DNA from: Ryuthela nishihirai
Taxonomy: Eukaryota; Arthropoda; Arachnida; Araneae; Heptathelidae
NCBI GenBank assembly: GCA_038380435.1
Contig: JAWZYU010000028.1
Span: forward strand, 28,442,201 to 28,506,200
Length of the DNA stretch: 64,000 nt
Reading direction: 5' to 3'
Numbering within the stretch: position 1 is the first letter of the stretch; each line of letters starts with the position of its first letter. Both the position numbers and the translations under genes were made by a program. The notes under the pieces were generated by a model, which made no database searches, had not been told where the DNA came from, and saw nothing but the letters and a program-made list of their open reading frames with translations. Shown here in pieces: positions 11,901 to 26,900 of the stretch.

Positions 11901-14900
11901 TTTTCGCCTAAAGCGATTATTTTAGCTCGTTTGCGAGGCGTGATGTCCATGATGTATTTAATAAAAAAAGTTTCCAATGAAAATTGTGAACTACTTACAT
12001 AATCACGTCCCCAGCCTATGAAATATTAATTCCGACTAAAGTGGAAGTGTAAATAATAGCAGAATAACACGACAGACAATTCTAGACTTGCAGTAGGTTA
12101 CGAACAAGTTTAGACTTGCAGCAGTTTAGACTCTGCAGCGGAAGGGACTTAACGTTCCTTCGCTTGTCCCAACTAATTCGCACAGTACTGTATATGCGGA
12201 GCGTAGCTTCTCTGTTGATCTCCAGTCTTACACCTGAAGTAAAGGTGGTAGGCCTTTTTGATGACAGGTGTAATTTCATGCTTCTGTGGCCCAAAAATAA
12301 CTTCGCCAATAATGTAAATAAAATGGTCTGCATTGTTCACACAAGAACGTGGCATATCGCTCACAATATATAATCATGAATGGACGTAACTGAGGAAGGG
12401 TAACTCCCGAATGATGCAATAGCTTCCGGGTATTGCATTGCCTCGAAAGATGCAATAACTTCCGGGTATTGCATTGCCTCGAATGATGCAATACTTCCTT
12501 GGTGTGGCCGAGTGGTTAGCACGCTTGGCTACTGATCTACGGGACCTGGGTTCGAACCCCGGATGAAGGCATGGATGTATGTGTCGTTTTTCTGCTGAGG
12601 TCCTGCCATCCTCTCAGATCTTCTACTATGGCATATAAACTGACAGGCTCCTGTCAGACCTCTGTGGCAAGCAGCTGCTTGAGGGGGTATTTATTTTTTT
12701 TTTTATTGTCACCTTGGAGCTTCGTACAGAGCTCGAAAGGCTCAAATCCGTATACACTGTATAAGGAGGCAACTTCCTGTATTTTCAAAACAAGAACCAA
12801 TGACTAATTTTTAAAGTCATAATCTTATTTAGCGCCTCGAAATTTGCAAAAATCGGCTGTTTTTATTTCCGAAACATTTTTAGTGTTGTACAGTGTTATT
12901 AATATAATAATGAAATGCATATATTAGAAAAAGTGGGGTTTGTTTACTCAGAGGGAATTAGGAAATTTTGACGAAATGGGTGTAACAATGATTTTTTGAA
13001 CAAATTGTTGGAAAATTTAGTTTGAACCCTGGCATTGGAACGCATTAATTTTTCAAATTCGTGATGTTCATCATCGTTTTATCTGACATGCTTCTTGTTT
13101 ATTATCTATGCACACTATTAAACAAAAACATGCTTCTGTATTCATCCAATCTTCCAGATGAGCATTGTCAGTCGTAATCTAGGTTTACATTTGATGTTTT
13201 TAATATAGGAGTAAATAAATAAATTATTCATTAAGCAATTGCTTACCACAGAGGTCTAACAAGTCTCCACAGAGGCCTCTCAGTATAATGTGACATAGAG
13301 AAGATCTGGAATGAAGACGATACCTCATCAGAAGGACAACACAAGAAAGAAAATATCTCCATTCTTTATCCGGTGCTCGAAACTGGGTCCCTGTAATCAG
13401 TACAATCCAAGCACCCTAACCAATCATGAACAGTGTTTTCAGAGCAATTAGACAGATTGTGGAATATGCCTTCAGATACGGACTCCCAAAAACTCATTAT
13501 CAAGTAATATCAGCCTACATAAATTTTAAACTCTGAATTGCGTTTCTAAAAGACCGATTTCAGCACTTTTGAAGTCTTATATAAATAACACAAGATTCAG
13601 TTTTTTAATGTGAGACATGGAAATTAGAAATTAATAAAAACTGTTTCAGTGATCGTAATCGCTCTTAAAATCGAGCATTCTATGAACGATGAACACCACT
13701 ATCGGTGAACACCACTAGCAACTCAGCGAGAATGCGGTCTACACGAGCGACGGATTTGTATCTTCGATATGTATATAGGGTATTGTTGCCTATATAATTG
13801 GAAAGCTATTAAAATTGTTTTTTTTTTTTCAGATCGAAAAAACTGTTCTATAGAAAGAATATCGAATAAACATATTTTTTTTTTAAATCTTGAAACTTTG
13901 GCTTCTAGACTATAGATTTCTTCCAGAATATGCGAAGTTTATAATTTTGGCGCCATGATTTAAAAATTCAGGTAGGTGGCAGCGATGTGAAAGAGACATT
14001 TTGCGAAATTTAACAGTTTGTTTTGAACCATGAAATTCCAGACAAATACAGAAATATGTTTAAGAGTTTGAAAATTACGAAGTTGAAAGTAAAATTGTTC
14101 CAAGAGGGTGAATGTTCCCCGAAAACACTATCCTTGAAATGAAATTTTAAATTAATTACCAAAATTATATTGCAATCTATCAAGTAATTATTGTCAATAA
14201 GTATTATCAAGTAATTATTATCAATAGTATATCAATTATTTATTTTAATTTTAATCAAATAATTATTATAAGTATTATCAAATAATTATAATAAGTATTA
14301 GCAAAATAATTATAAGTATTATTAAAATAATTATAATAAATATTATCAAGTATAAGGATCAATACCAGAGATGGATATAGTGGAAAGGCTAAGCGAGTCA
14401 ATACAACCTTGAGAATGTTAGTAAGGGTAATGTAGGCAAAACGTACATGAAATATGCATAGCATTATGCATATTCCACGCATTTTTCAAGATATTTTTTA
14501 AAAAACTCCAAAACGGAAGGAAAAATATTACACCGCAATGTAAATTTAGTCTGTTGCTGCCCCTTTGTACTATTTTTCCGGCTCGATTGCATTACTTGGC
14601 CCTATCTTTATTTTTTTTAGATCCGGGGCTGATTAATAGTTATATATTTATATAAATTTCACATATTTAAAATAATTCCGTAATTCAGTATGTTGGAAAT
14701 AATATTAGTATAGTTATTAAAATTCTTGTATTTTCAATAACGGAATAAAATTAATGTAATTTTTTTGTGTTTCAGTTACTTTTGTTTAGTGTAAGAGATC
14801 ATTATTGTAGAGATACAACAAGAAATGATTGTCATCTATCAACCTCATCAGTAAGTGTATCAGACTTAAAATATATTTTAGTTCAAGAACTTTTTTTATG

Positions 14901-17900
14901 TAATAATGAATATAAGAAAAACTGCAATTAATAAGAAGCAATTTCACTATTTCTGCTCTGTTAAACTATGGAGGCAAAAGTTAAACAATTGACGATGCAA
15001 TGTAATAGATAATGTTAGGCGGAGATATCTCTACAAAATACAATGGAACTTATTTTAATATTACTGTTATCAGATTCACCGTTCATAAAAAATTTAATTT
15101 TGTGTAGTAGTAGATAGTAGACGAGTAATGTTCTTTAAGTTCCCTGATCTTAATATTTTCAATAAACGAATTAAAGGAGCTGAAAGAGAATTCTCTGTTA
15201 TTAAGTATAGAAAATCTCATTGAATATTACCAAACAATTCTTTTAACCATCTTTTGGGATTTGATTTAGGTAAATAGCAGGCATATACCCAGGATTTAGT
15301 TTTGGGGCTTATTCTAATTATTACTCTTTTTCCAGAGAATAAGACTTGTGCAAGATTTCCGAAATCTAAAATACTTCACTGGGCAGGAAAGATTAAATGA
15401 TATTCTATATGGAATAAAATTATATAGTTGTTTAATTTTTTTGGTGTCGGCCATGTAACACGTGGCTAAAATTATGCATGCATTGTCACTTGTTTGGGAT
15501 TTCGAAGCAGCAGAGAATTTGCTTTAAATATATTGAGAATTCTTGTGAGACTACGGGACTTCGGGAGGACCGCTTTCTCTCCTCCCATTAGTACATTTTT
15601 GGTAAATAGTAATGCTGACAGTGAATTTCATAGTGTATAAAATTTGGAAATACATTTCCATACGATTATCAATTAACGTGTTCTTAGCATTTCTACGTCT
15701 TTCCTTTAATGAGAAACCACTCCCAGATAAACTTGAAAATGATACATTCAAAACGAGAAATCAAACAGTGCCCTTGTTCTAGAAGAATCATACCATATGA
15801 TTGTTACGAAACAAATGTACAGCCTTGACAGAATGCTTCTCTCTTAAAAAGATTTTCAGCGAGTAGTTTGATCATATCCTGAACATTTTGACATTTGATC
15901 TTTTGACTTAGCCGTTTACTCGTAGCAATAGTGGCAAAAACTTCGTAATCAAAAATCTTAATTGTAAACACTACCCAATCTAAAGCATATGTAAGGAATG
16001 TGTTTAGTTTAAATTTTTACTCTCACATGATGGGCTCGTTGCAGTATTTAGTTTCGGGGATTAGCTTTGAGGGATTTGAGAATAGATTTGAATAGGATTT
16101 CCCAATTACTGAAATATTCCACCGAATAGAAAGGTTAAAATGATATTCTAAAAGGGAGGAGATTTTATACTTTTTTTAAATCTACTTTTAGTGTCGGACA
16201 TAAAATATGGGCCTAAAGTAAAATTATACAAAGACCACTGTTTTGGATTTCAAAGAAGGTAAAAAAATATTTGAGATTTAGTATAAGAGACAGAATTTTC
16301 GGGGGGAAGGTCCGGACTCCCCCTCTGGGTACGTCCCTATACCTGACATGGTAATGGACACGAAGGAAATTGATAAAGTGAATTACTTTCTTTGATAAGT
16401 TTATTCGGTATTATATCAGGTTAGCAGTTATTATCCCTTCATATCCTCTTCCAGTAAATCAAAATCTGAGCAAGTTTATAATCTGTCAGAAGTAAATATT
16501 CCGGTTGTAACACCTTTCTGGCCCACATTAAAGTATTAATTTAGAAATGTTTCGCAAATGAAATAACTACAATTAGAAGTTTTCTTTATTTAAAAGTTAT
16601 TATTCAACAAAGGAAAGAAATTCGGTTTTAAATGTATTTGAAATTGTTCCTGAGAAGCCCGTAATGCTTGAAGTCATCGTGATGGTGGAAATCATAGTTT
16701 AGGCGAGTATGTAACTGGAGGCTTATCTTTACTCAAGTATTCGACTAGGTCAAGAAATTTCGACACAATATAAGATTATAAAATATAATTTAATCTTTTA
16801 AGTAATGTAGAACTTCTAATGCTCTTGAAGAAACTGAATATTAATTTATGTATGAAGTCAGGCAATCGTGATTCTAATTAGCATTTCAACCATTTAACGA
16901 ACTACTCCCCTGTCTGATATTTGCTTTTCTTAATCTTTCTGAATTACTTCATGTTAATGTGCCCATGTAATTGCAGAATTTTATTTTATAAACTATTTTA
17001 TTGTTTCTATATTTTTATTTTCTCTAGAAAATAACTATAAATATTTTACTGTAAGCGAATTCAAAAGTGATATCGTATTATATTATATATGATTAATAAT
17101 TAATTAATATTATATATGATTGTTTAAATTTTTTTGTATTCTGCTGTCCTCGATTTTACTTCCCGTTTTATTTTATTAGAAGCCTTCCTTATTCTGAAAT
17201 ATGGTTTCCATTTCACGGATGTTAACTTTTGTTTCTTTGCTATGCGACACACACGACGGAAAGCTTAGAAGACTAGTAGCATACCCAAGAGGATGGAATA
17301 ATCCCCACATTGGAGGGGTTTTTTTTTGTTGTTGGAGGTTTTTATGGGTACGCCACTGTCAGAGACTATTCATACTTTATACAGATTCTATAGAGGTATA
17401 TCAACTGAAACAGTTGTTAAAGTCTGTGTTAAAGATGATCAATTGGATATGGAACCATCTGATACACAAAACGCAATATCTACCAATAGCGTAGAGTTGT
17501 TGGCAACATTAGACTAGGCGAGACAGTGAAACTGTGTATTTGATGCTTGTATGGTTCTTATAGATCATAGATTCCCAACGGGGGCGATACCGCCCCCCAG
17601 TGGGCGCTGGAGCCTTCCATTGGGGCGGTAGAGGATCCAAAGGTAAATGGGGGGCGTTGAGGCAGTCAAGAGGGGCGGTCAAATAAATAAATAAATTTAA
17701 TGGAATTTTCTGTGACAACCATTTTATCTCTTCTATTCTGTGGTGTCTTCCTGGTGATTCTGGTCATCCACTACCTCATCCGTCATGTACAGCTTTTCAA
17801 CTGCAGCTTGGACAATAAGTTCCCTGCTACCGCCTACTAGCGTACTGGTACGTCTGAAGTCGACTGAGATGCTCTCAAAAGTTCTCTTCAAGATCACAGA

Positions 17901-20900
17901 TTGGATATAAGCTTCAATATGTTTTCCCACTCCAAGTCGTTTTGAGTATGCTTTATGGTACGTAGTTACAATACCATCCCACGTCAGAACATAAGGTATA
18001 ATATTGACATTACACTTGTGAATTAGGCTCAACTCATTAGCCAGCAGATCATACTTCCTCTTCTTTTCAACTTCTACTGTCTGCAGGTTATCCTGAGATG
18101 TTATTCCTACTTCAATAATTGTAATCTCATTCAATACCTTAACATGCACTACTATATCAGGCTTATTATGTTGGACATGTGTGTCCGTCCTGATAGGCAA
18201 ATCAACCTTGATGCAATAATAATATAATAATAATAAATTTATTATATTTAATATTTTTTTTTAATTATTATTTTTAAATATAATAAAATACTTTGAAAAT
18301 ACCTGTTTTCATGAATAAATATTTTATCTAGCTATGTAAATTATCTTATTGTTATCGCGTTAATAAGCATTTTTAAATTAGCATTAGGTATACCTGTACC
18401 TAATTTGTTTTAGTTTAGAATAGATTGATGGTGACAAGTCCTTGCAAGTTGGTAGGCAAACACGCGGTTCTTGCAATTTAACATGTTTCGACAAGAATAT
18501 GGGAGCTTGAAATGACTTGTTTACTGAGCAAGTGCGCCGGCATCGCAAACATACAAGTTAATGCGTGCACAAAATCAAATCTATAAAAGCGATAGCTCTA
18601 GGAATGCTCTAGGAAAATTATTATTTTTATGTGCTTCACCGTGATAAATAGTCGTGAGTGATAAGTGTTAGAAGTCATTATAAACTTTATTTTTATAACT
18701 ATCTATAAATCTGTTGAGAAGTTAATTTGTATTTGAAAATGTCTGAATCTACATCTAAAAAGAAATGCCGGCAGTACAGTATTGAGTATTTGAAATATGG
18801 ATTTACGTACTCTCCTACAAACCAATCATTACCTATGTGTTTAATTTGCCGAAAAGTTTTTTCGAATGATGCTGTCAAACCTTCTAGGCTACAAGAGCAT
18901 TTAAATAAAATGCATGCTGATAAGAAGAACAAAGATTTATCCTATTTTCAAGAACTGGAAAAGCAATATTTAAAACAGCCAACTATGTCAAACTTTTTGC
19001 GTCGTCTTCTAAACAAGATGATGATGGACTACGAGCCTCATATAACGTTCATTGTTAATCGCAAAAGCAGGAAAACCACACACAATTGGCGAGGAATTAA
19101 TTTTGCCGGCAGTCAAAGAGATATTAAAAACTGTTCTTCATCATAAGACACGGTCAGATATCATCAAAAAAATTCCTCTCAGTAATAATTCAGTGCAAAG
19201 AAGAATAGATGAAATGGCAAAAGACGTTGGGTTGGGTTGTTTTACCTCTGAGCGGCACTTTTTTGCACACCATGGGCATTAATGGCCAGGTCACATGGAC
19301 CCCGAAGGCTCAGAGAAGGTTGGGGGAGGGGACCCACTGGAACAGCTGTTGGGAGACAGATGGTAGCCTCCAGTCAAGGCCATCCGGCGTGTTCTTTAAC
19401 GTGCACAGGGTATGGCTCTCTCCCATACACGGGGCCACGGCTTAACGTCCCATCCGAAGGACGGCGGCCTTTCCAAGCCCATCGGTGTCCCCTACTGACC
19501 GTGGGCAGGGCGGGGAATTTTGCAGAGATAAATCTCAACGCTGACCCACCTGGGACTCGAACCTGGGAACTACAGATTACGAGCCTGGCGCGCTACCGAC
19601 GGAGCCACTCCCGCCCCACAAAAGACGTTGAAATATCATTATGTGATTACTTAAAAACTTGCAAATTTTCTATTCAACTCGATGAATCAACTCTACCAAA
19701 TAACGAAGCTCTACTCTTATCATACGTACGATTTATAAAAGAAGAAAAAATTCATGAAGAGTTATTATTTGCTAAAAAGTTGGATTCTGATACAAAGGGA
19801 GAATCTATATTTAATACCATGCAAAAGTTTATTCAAGAGAAAGAAATTCCTATTTGCAATATTTTGTCTGCTGCTACTGATGGTGCTCCAGCAATGACAG
19901 GGCGTCATAAGGGTTTCATAGCGCATTTGAAACAAGCAGTACCAAATGTATTCGCTGTACATTGTATTATTCATCTTCAGCATTTGGTTGCAAAAAATTT
20001 GAATGAACGTCTGCATACGTCGCTCCATTACGTTATTAAAGCAATCAATAAGATTAGAAGCAATTCATTGAATGACCGATTATTTGGTAAGCTTTGTAAT
20101 GAAAATGATGAAGATTACAATCACTTGTTGCTGCACACAGAAGTACGTTGGCTCTCTAAAGGTGTTTGTCTGAATCGTTTTTTCAATCTATTTGAATCAG
20201 TACTGGACTTTCTTGAAGACAGAGACGAAAAAATTGCGCGAAAACCTGATTACGTCAAAAAATGACATCGCTTATTTGACAGACCTGTTTAAAATATTTA
20301 ATCAAGTTAATTTACAATTGCAAGGTGATGAGTTGAATTTAATTAAAACAAAAAACGTCTTAGCTGCTTTTGCGGGAAAACTTCTTCTGTTCAAACGAAA
20401 TCTAGGTAGAGGTGAATGCAACCACTTTCTCACATTATCAGCAGTCTCTGCAAAACCGGAAGATTTACTTACTTACTGCCAACACTTGGAAATTCTTCAT
20501 GTTGATTTTACGGAGCGTTTCCAAGATATTTTAAACATGAATATACCGAGTTGGGTTTTAGATCCTTTCGCAAACACAGATACTGAAGAATCATCAAATT
20601 TGGAAGAGGAACTCTTAGAACTCACGACTAACGAAGCACTCAAAGTAAAATTCAAACATGGATACCAAGAGTTCTGGCTTAAACAATCAATACCAGTTCT
20701 CTACCCTGGATTGTGGGCAGTAGTACAGAAGATTTTAATCGAATTTCCTTCGTCCTATATGGCTGAGCGTGGATTCAGTGCAGTAGCTAATTTACTGTCA
20801 AAGAAGAGGAACAGACTACACATCACTGAACGTGGCGATTGGCGATTGATGTTAACGAAATTGGAACCCGACATTAACAAATTGTTAACACTCCATCAGC

Positions 20901-23900
20901 CTCAACCATCTCATTATTTTTTTTATTTATTATTAATTTTGTGTTTATCTCATTATTTTTTTATTTCTTATTGATTCTGTGTTTATTTTTAAAATTTTAA
21001 TAAACAATTTTATTTTCCATTTGGTTGTCGTTTTATTAATTTCTACTTTATGATTTTTAATAGATAAATAAACAGATAAATTAGGTACAGATAATATGCA
21101 ACAATATTTTCATATTTCATATAAAATTAACTATTATGGACTAGGGGGGCTTTGAAATTTTTGTTCTCTTCTAAAGGGGGCGATGGTCCAGAAAAGGTTG
21201 GGAATCACTGTTATAGATCAAAGGTTAACGATCTATCAGTCACCTGTTAATCAACCAACGATTGATGAAAATAATAGAAGCATCAGTCAGGGATTCCGGA
21301 GAAATATTTTTGCTTTTATCGGTTTCGCAGTTTCGTAGTCTTATCTAGTCATTAAGTTGCAATCACTCTAGACATTGGTGGTATCTATTAAAAAAATATA
21401 TAACAATGTAACTCATAATAACTTATCAGTTACATGTCGATCTGAAAAATTATCTTAAGAAAGACCAGCTTTGAAATGGAACCAATTGAGACAATTAGAC
21501 TGCGCAGTTGACAAAAACCAAGATTTATACTAACTTTGTTGATTTATCTGTCAATAATTTTTTTCATCAACCAATGATTTTATAGGCCGAAAGGGGATTG
21601 ATAATTCAACCAATTTATTACCAAAATTTTCGATGCGATAAGTGAGGAGTTTTTTTGTTTCAATTGCTTCCATCTATGCCTCGCCACTAAAACATTCTGT
21701 TGTCATTTGATGCCCAAGCTGTTTCGATTTCCGAATTGAATACCTTACTGTATATTCCGCTTAGACTATTGCCTATACCGATCAAAATTTCTTTCTGATT
21801 TTCAGCCTGGCTGGGTGTCTTGGAACTTACGATTAGGATTGCTGAGTTATGGTGTCAAGCTCGTCGTCTTCGAAGGTCACCCATACTTTCTCCATCCTAC
21901 CTATCTCTGGGATATGGTAGATGAATTCAAGATTACAAGATTATCCCTAAATCCAAGAGTTTTAAGTGAACTGGCGAAGAGAAACTTCATACCAAGTATA
22001 TCTACAACAAAATTACTTTAATGTATTGTATTATTTTTAGCAGGTTTAAAAGCAGTTTTTCATGTTTTTACTAAAATAAGCAATTTGAACTCTTGTGTTA
22101 AGTAAAATTTCAGGCTTTTGACTAAGTTAATTTGATTATGCTTACTTTACGAGTGGTGTTCAAAATATTCTTGACATCCATCTGCAGAATGAAATCCATT
22201 CCATTTACTTCAACAAAACTTTTACTGTCCTTCAAAGTACTCCCATTCAGCATCTATGCAAAGTTGCAGATGTCTACACCAATTCTGGAACGCTTGGTGG
22301 TACTCCTGTTGGGGAATAGTCCACAACTCTGAATAAACGCATTTTGCAAGGTCTTGCAGCTTTGAAAAAGGCTTCCCAGCAGGTTCCTTTTTAATTTTTG
22401 GAAACAACCAAAAATCGCGTGGTGCAAGATTGTGTGAATATACAGGATGGGGTAGCTGTTGGATTTTTGTCCTGCTACCGATAGACTGTAACTTGCCGGA
22501 CTTTCTGAGCACTGGTATTGTCATGAAGAAAGAGAACCCTTGATATGCCCGTTGCTGAACGATTCCCCTTCATCTCCTTAACCATTGTGGGCAAAACAAT
22601 GTTGGTGTAGTATTGGTCATTTATAGTCATTTTTTTCAGATAACGCGTCCACGGCTACCACACTTTGGGAATTAAAAATATTGTGAACATCCTCTTCCTC
22701 GAGCGAAAGTCTTGTCGGAGGATTTGGAGAGGCGGTTCATCTTCCATAACCTAAACATAGTTGTCAATCTTTTAGGGAGTTGTATAGTAATAAAGCCACT
22801 TTTCATCATCTGTGACAATATCTGGTAACTGTTTTGGGGGCACTATATTCAAACATTGCCAGCATCTCCTAGCACGAGTCGACTCTAGCACTTTTTTGCT
22901 GTTCTGTCAGTTTGTGGGGTACCCATTTGGCACAGATCTTTCGGAACTTTAAATATTGATGAGTAATTGTTTCCACACTGCCAATCGATACACTGATATC
23001 TAAACTTATTACCTGAACGGTGATGTATGAGTTTTCCTTAATGAGTTCACGAACAGCAGCGATGGTTCTCGTTCTCGGCCTCTTTCAGTCATCCTGCACG
23101 AGGAAAGTTTTCGAAGCTCTGTCATCCATCTCTGAATTTGCGCATCCATCGCTTAACAGTGCCATATGAACAGGATTAATCTCCACATACTTGTAATAAA
23201 TCGGCGTGAATTCTTTTCACGTCGTCTCCAAGCTGCACAAAGTTGTAGCTTGGGCAAAACGTGATGCCTGAAAATTTGTCAATCTTCAGCTCCTTGGAGA
23301 GCTACTACGATAAATGTTTTACATCACGAATGCACCGGTGTAAAATAAATTGTTTCTTCGTCTATACACAACAACATTGTAGCAGTATTCTGAAATTGAA
23401 AACAGCATTTTCAGTTGCTCACTTCCATATACTATGCGTAATAATAATTTACGTTAAACAGTGACTAAGCATCCATGGAAGCAGGGAAAGCTACGGTTCT
23501 CTTAAAATTCTCATGAATAAAAAGAAAAAAAAAAAGTTACAGAAAATATATGCGTAAAATATAAATATTTAACTTTAGAAAGTAAAAGTATTTTCTTAAC
23601 TTTATGGCAAATTATATCCGAGTAACTCTGGTGGGTGCAAAGTGATTTGAAAAGTTCGATTATCTGAGCGAGGAAATTCCGTTTTTTCGTTTAAAAACTT
23701 CTGACTTGGGGAGAATAACGGATACCTCTATTTATGCCCATTTCTTTTCTCCCCTAAAAGAGAGGGAGAAATTTTTAACCGGAGGGGGGTTGTTTTACCT
23801 CTAAGTGGCACTCTTTTGCACATAATAGGCTAAATGGCCAGGTCACAAGAACCCTGAACGCTATGAGGGGAAGGGACTCACTGGAACAGTTGTTGAGAGA

Positions 23901-26900
23901 CAGATAGTAGTCTCCCATCAAGGCCATCCAGTGTGTTCTTTAACATGCACAGGGTATGGCTCTCCCGCACACGAAGACACGGCTTAACGTCGCATCCAAC
24001 GAACGGCGGCCTCTCCAAGCCCATCGGTGTCCCCTACTCACCGTGGGAAGGGCGGGGAGTTTTACGGAGATACGCTGACCCATCTGGGACTCGAACCTGG
24101 GAGCTACATATTACGTGTGTGGAACTCTACCGACTGAATGTAATGATATTTATGCCAAATGAAAGTGTGCGACGTGGAAGTGCCACCTACATTTTAGAAA
24201 ATTTCAGATCCGAGCAACGTCGGGTCTAAAACTACCTGGTATTGCTTCGTTTTGAAATTGCTAGTCTATAAAAAAGAAAGTTTGTTTGTTTGTCCGCTTA
24301 TGCACTCGGCCTCCAGAAGAGCTAGAGGCACCAAACTTTGCATGAAAGTTCCCTTCACCCAGAGGAAGAATATAGGTTATATCCGAACCAGCTGGGGTCA
24401 ACCAAAATTCGAGTGGACGGATTTGAATTTCTCAGAATCCCCATAGACTTAACATTAAGGGTTGAAAGTAATTCAAAATAACTGTTGCCATCAATAAATT
24501 TTAAATAAAGAATGTTATCAAACTAATTTCTTTTTAATTTCGTAAGATAGCCGTCCCGTGGCCGAGTGGTTAGCGCGCTTGGCTACTGATCTAAGGGACC
24601 TGGGTTCGAGCCCCGGGTAAGACAGGCATGGATGTATGTGTCGTTTTTCTGCTGAGGTCCTGCCATTCTCTCAGACCTTCTACTATGGCATATAAACTGA
24701 CAGGCTCCTGTCAGACCTCTGTGGCAAGCAGCTGCTTGAGGGGGTATTTATTTTATTTTTTTATGATAAACTCATTGTTGAGTTTTTTGGTTCAACAGCA
24801 CAAGCGTCGGTGGATATTGAAGTCGTTCTAATTCAGCACGAGCGGAACACGAGATTCTTTCTTCAAATGACTGCTTCCAAAACTAAGAATTCGTATCGGA
24901 AATTAAAATCATTAACTTAATTTCAAAAATACGTAAAAAGGTTAATAAACGTAATATGTTAATAAAAGTTTTAATACCTTAAGTAATAAATAATGTTATT
25001 CAATAATAATAATATTTTTTTCGTAATATCTATACATTTTTTATGCAAATCAGACCTTATTTAATTCTCTTTTTCTATAAAGTAACATATGCTTGGGAAA
25101 CTGTGTACAAGGGACTCTGGTGGATACGAAATGATTTGAAAAGTTCGACATTTGAAAAAAAGTTCGACCTTAAAAAAAGTTCGTTTCTTTCCTTCCCTAA
25201 AAGAGAGGGAGAAAAATTAAACCGGAGGGGACTGATCGTGATGATTTTTATGCCAAAATGAAAGCTTACGACGTGGGGAGTGCCACACAACTCTGTATAT
25301 CAGAAAGTTTCAGACCCTAGCAACACCGCGTCAGGATGGTGGGACCTCAGCAGAAAAACCACATGAACATCCATGCCTTATCTGGGGCTCGAACCCAGGT
25401 CCCTTAGACTAGTAGGTAAACGCGCTAACCACTCGGCCATCGCACGGCGTGCTAATATGTATATATATAGTAATATACAGTATATATATAATATCTGAAT
25501 ATGTCCGCGAGATTAAAGCCTTATTACGAGTAATGTTAGGGGCATATTTAACTACACTAGTATTAGGACAGGTGTAATTTTTAGCAGGCTATTTCTATAT
25601 AATGCGACATTTTTGCGTGTTTCTTATTTCATGAAATGTAAAACAAACTCTTTCACATGCAAAGAGTGCAGGTACTTCTCTATGCGAAAGCTAATTGGGG
25701 TCATCTTTGTAATCGCTCTGTGTCAAACTGAAAATGATCCACCATCTGTGAGGTAAGCCTCAAATATTTCTTGCAAATTATCAAATCTGCGAACCGCAAA
25801 CCCACAATCGGCAATGTTCTGTATATGAATGAATGAGTTTTTTCTTGTTTTGAAAATGAACAAAATATGCGCATTTTCGTAAAATGTGTCCCTTTTTTTT
25901 ATACAGTCGAAAAATACTACTTAGATTTGGTAAATATAGTAATTATAATTAGAATAGAGTGCTAGAAATTACAGTAGTGTTGTTGTTTTTTTCCAGCTCC
26001 CAACAATCACTTAACATCCCTGAAGGAAATCATTAGCTCTGGAAGTGTCGTGATTCCTGAATTGTATGATTTCGTTTTTAAAAATATCAAGTCAGATGTC
26101 TGTTTTACTACAGTTTATGGTAAGTATACTAAGCATTCCTAAGTGGGCAAGATTTACTCTTTTTGCGTTTTAAACTTACGCCTCAGAAGTTAGAGTCATT
26201 ATTTAGTAAACCTTTGCACCGAAAGATGTGCTGACCATTATTGCATGGTAAACAGGCTTAATAAGTGGCAAAGTTCATTCATAGGAATAAATATTCATTC
26301 AAGAGTAAATAAATGTGACAAAAACAACACTAGACCCCTCCTGAACTCGGTCTTTTTTTTAATAGTTTTAACATTTTTTCATTTGCATTTGCAACACATA
26401 GGCCAGAGAAGAATCCTAGAAGATATTCCTAGCTTTTACAGGCTTTCTCATACAAGGACATGTCCTATTAACCCTTTCACGACTAAGTAAAACATTTTTC
26501 CCATTTTAAAATTGGTGATTGTCGTATTTAATTATAACCTTATTTGCATTTTTTATACAGAATGTCAAAATAGAACGTATGCCGAACGCAATTACGTAAA
26601 CGGGAACGTTTAGAAAACAAAAACAGAACTGTCAGGACGCATAATATATGTACTATGTGCAATGTCCATCTTTGCCTCACTACCAAAAGAAATTGCTTCG
26701 CAGAATATCATAATTAGCGCATCATTTTGTATAGTAATTTTATTTCATAATTTTGTATTATTTTAGTTAACATTTTGTTCTAATAAACCAATAAATAAAA
26801 GACATTGCATAATAAGCCTAACTATAATTTGTGTTACCTTTATAGTCCATTGGGAAAAATATTTCCCATAAAATTCCAAAAAAACTACACATTGTTATGT

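Larger units (their letters stand above)
17566..21210 (+). mobile_element. hAT transposon, with nested SINE and LINE fragment
   Basis: An exact 8-bp target duplication TTATAGAT flanks it (17558-17565 and 21211-21218). Termini are inverted: CATAGATTCCCAAC on the left and the complement CAGTGATTCCCAACC on the right. G/C-rich subterminal runs (GGGGCGGTA, GGGGGCGATGG) occur at both ends. It carries a transposase on +, a SINE-A at 19230-19618 and a truncated non-LTR fragment near 17700-18235. Its real size without insertions would be about 2.7 kb. Confidence 0.93.

Noticed and set aside
12497..12570. Stand-alone tRNA gene (Ser/Leu-like)
   Set aside because: It is followed by the SINE-B body and tail, like eight other copies; it is the SINE head.
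19282..20265. 327-codon open frame, the longest in the window
   Set aside because: It starts inside SINE-A and continues into the hAT transposase after the insertion; it is a chimera of two mobile elements.
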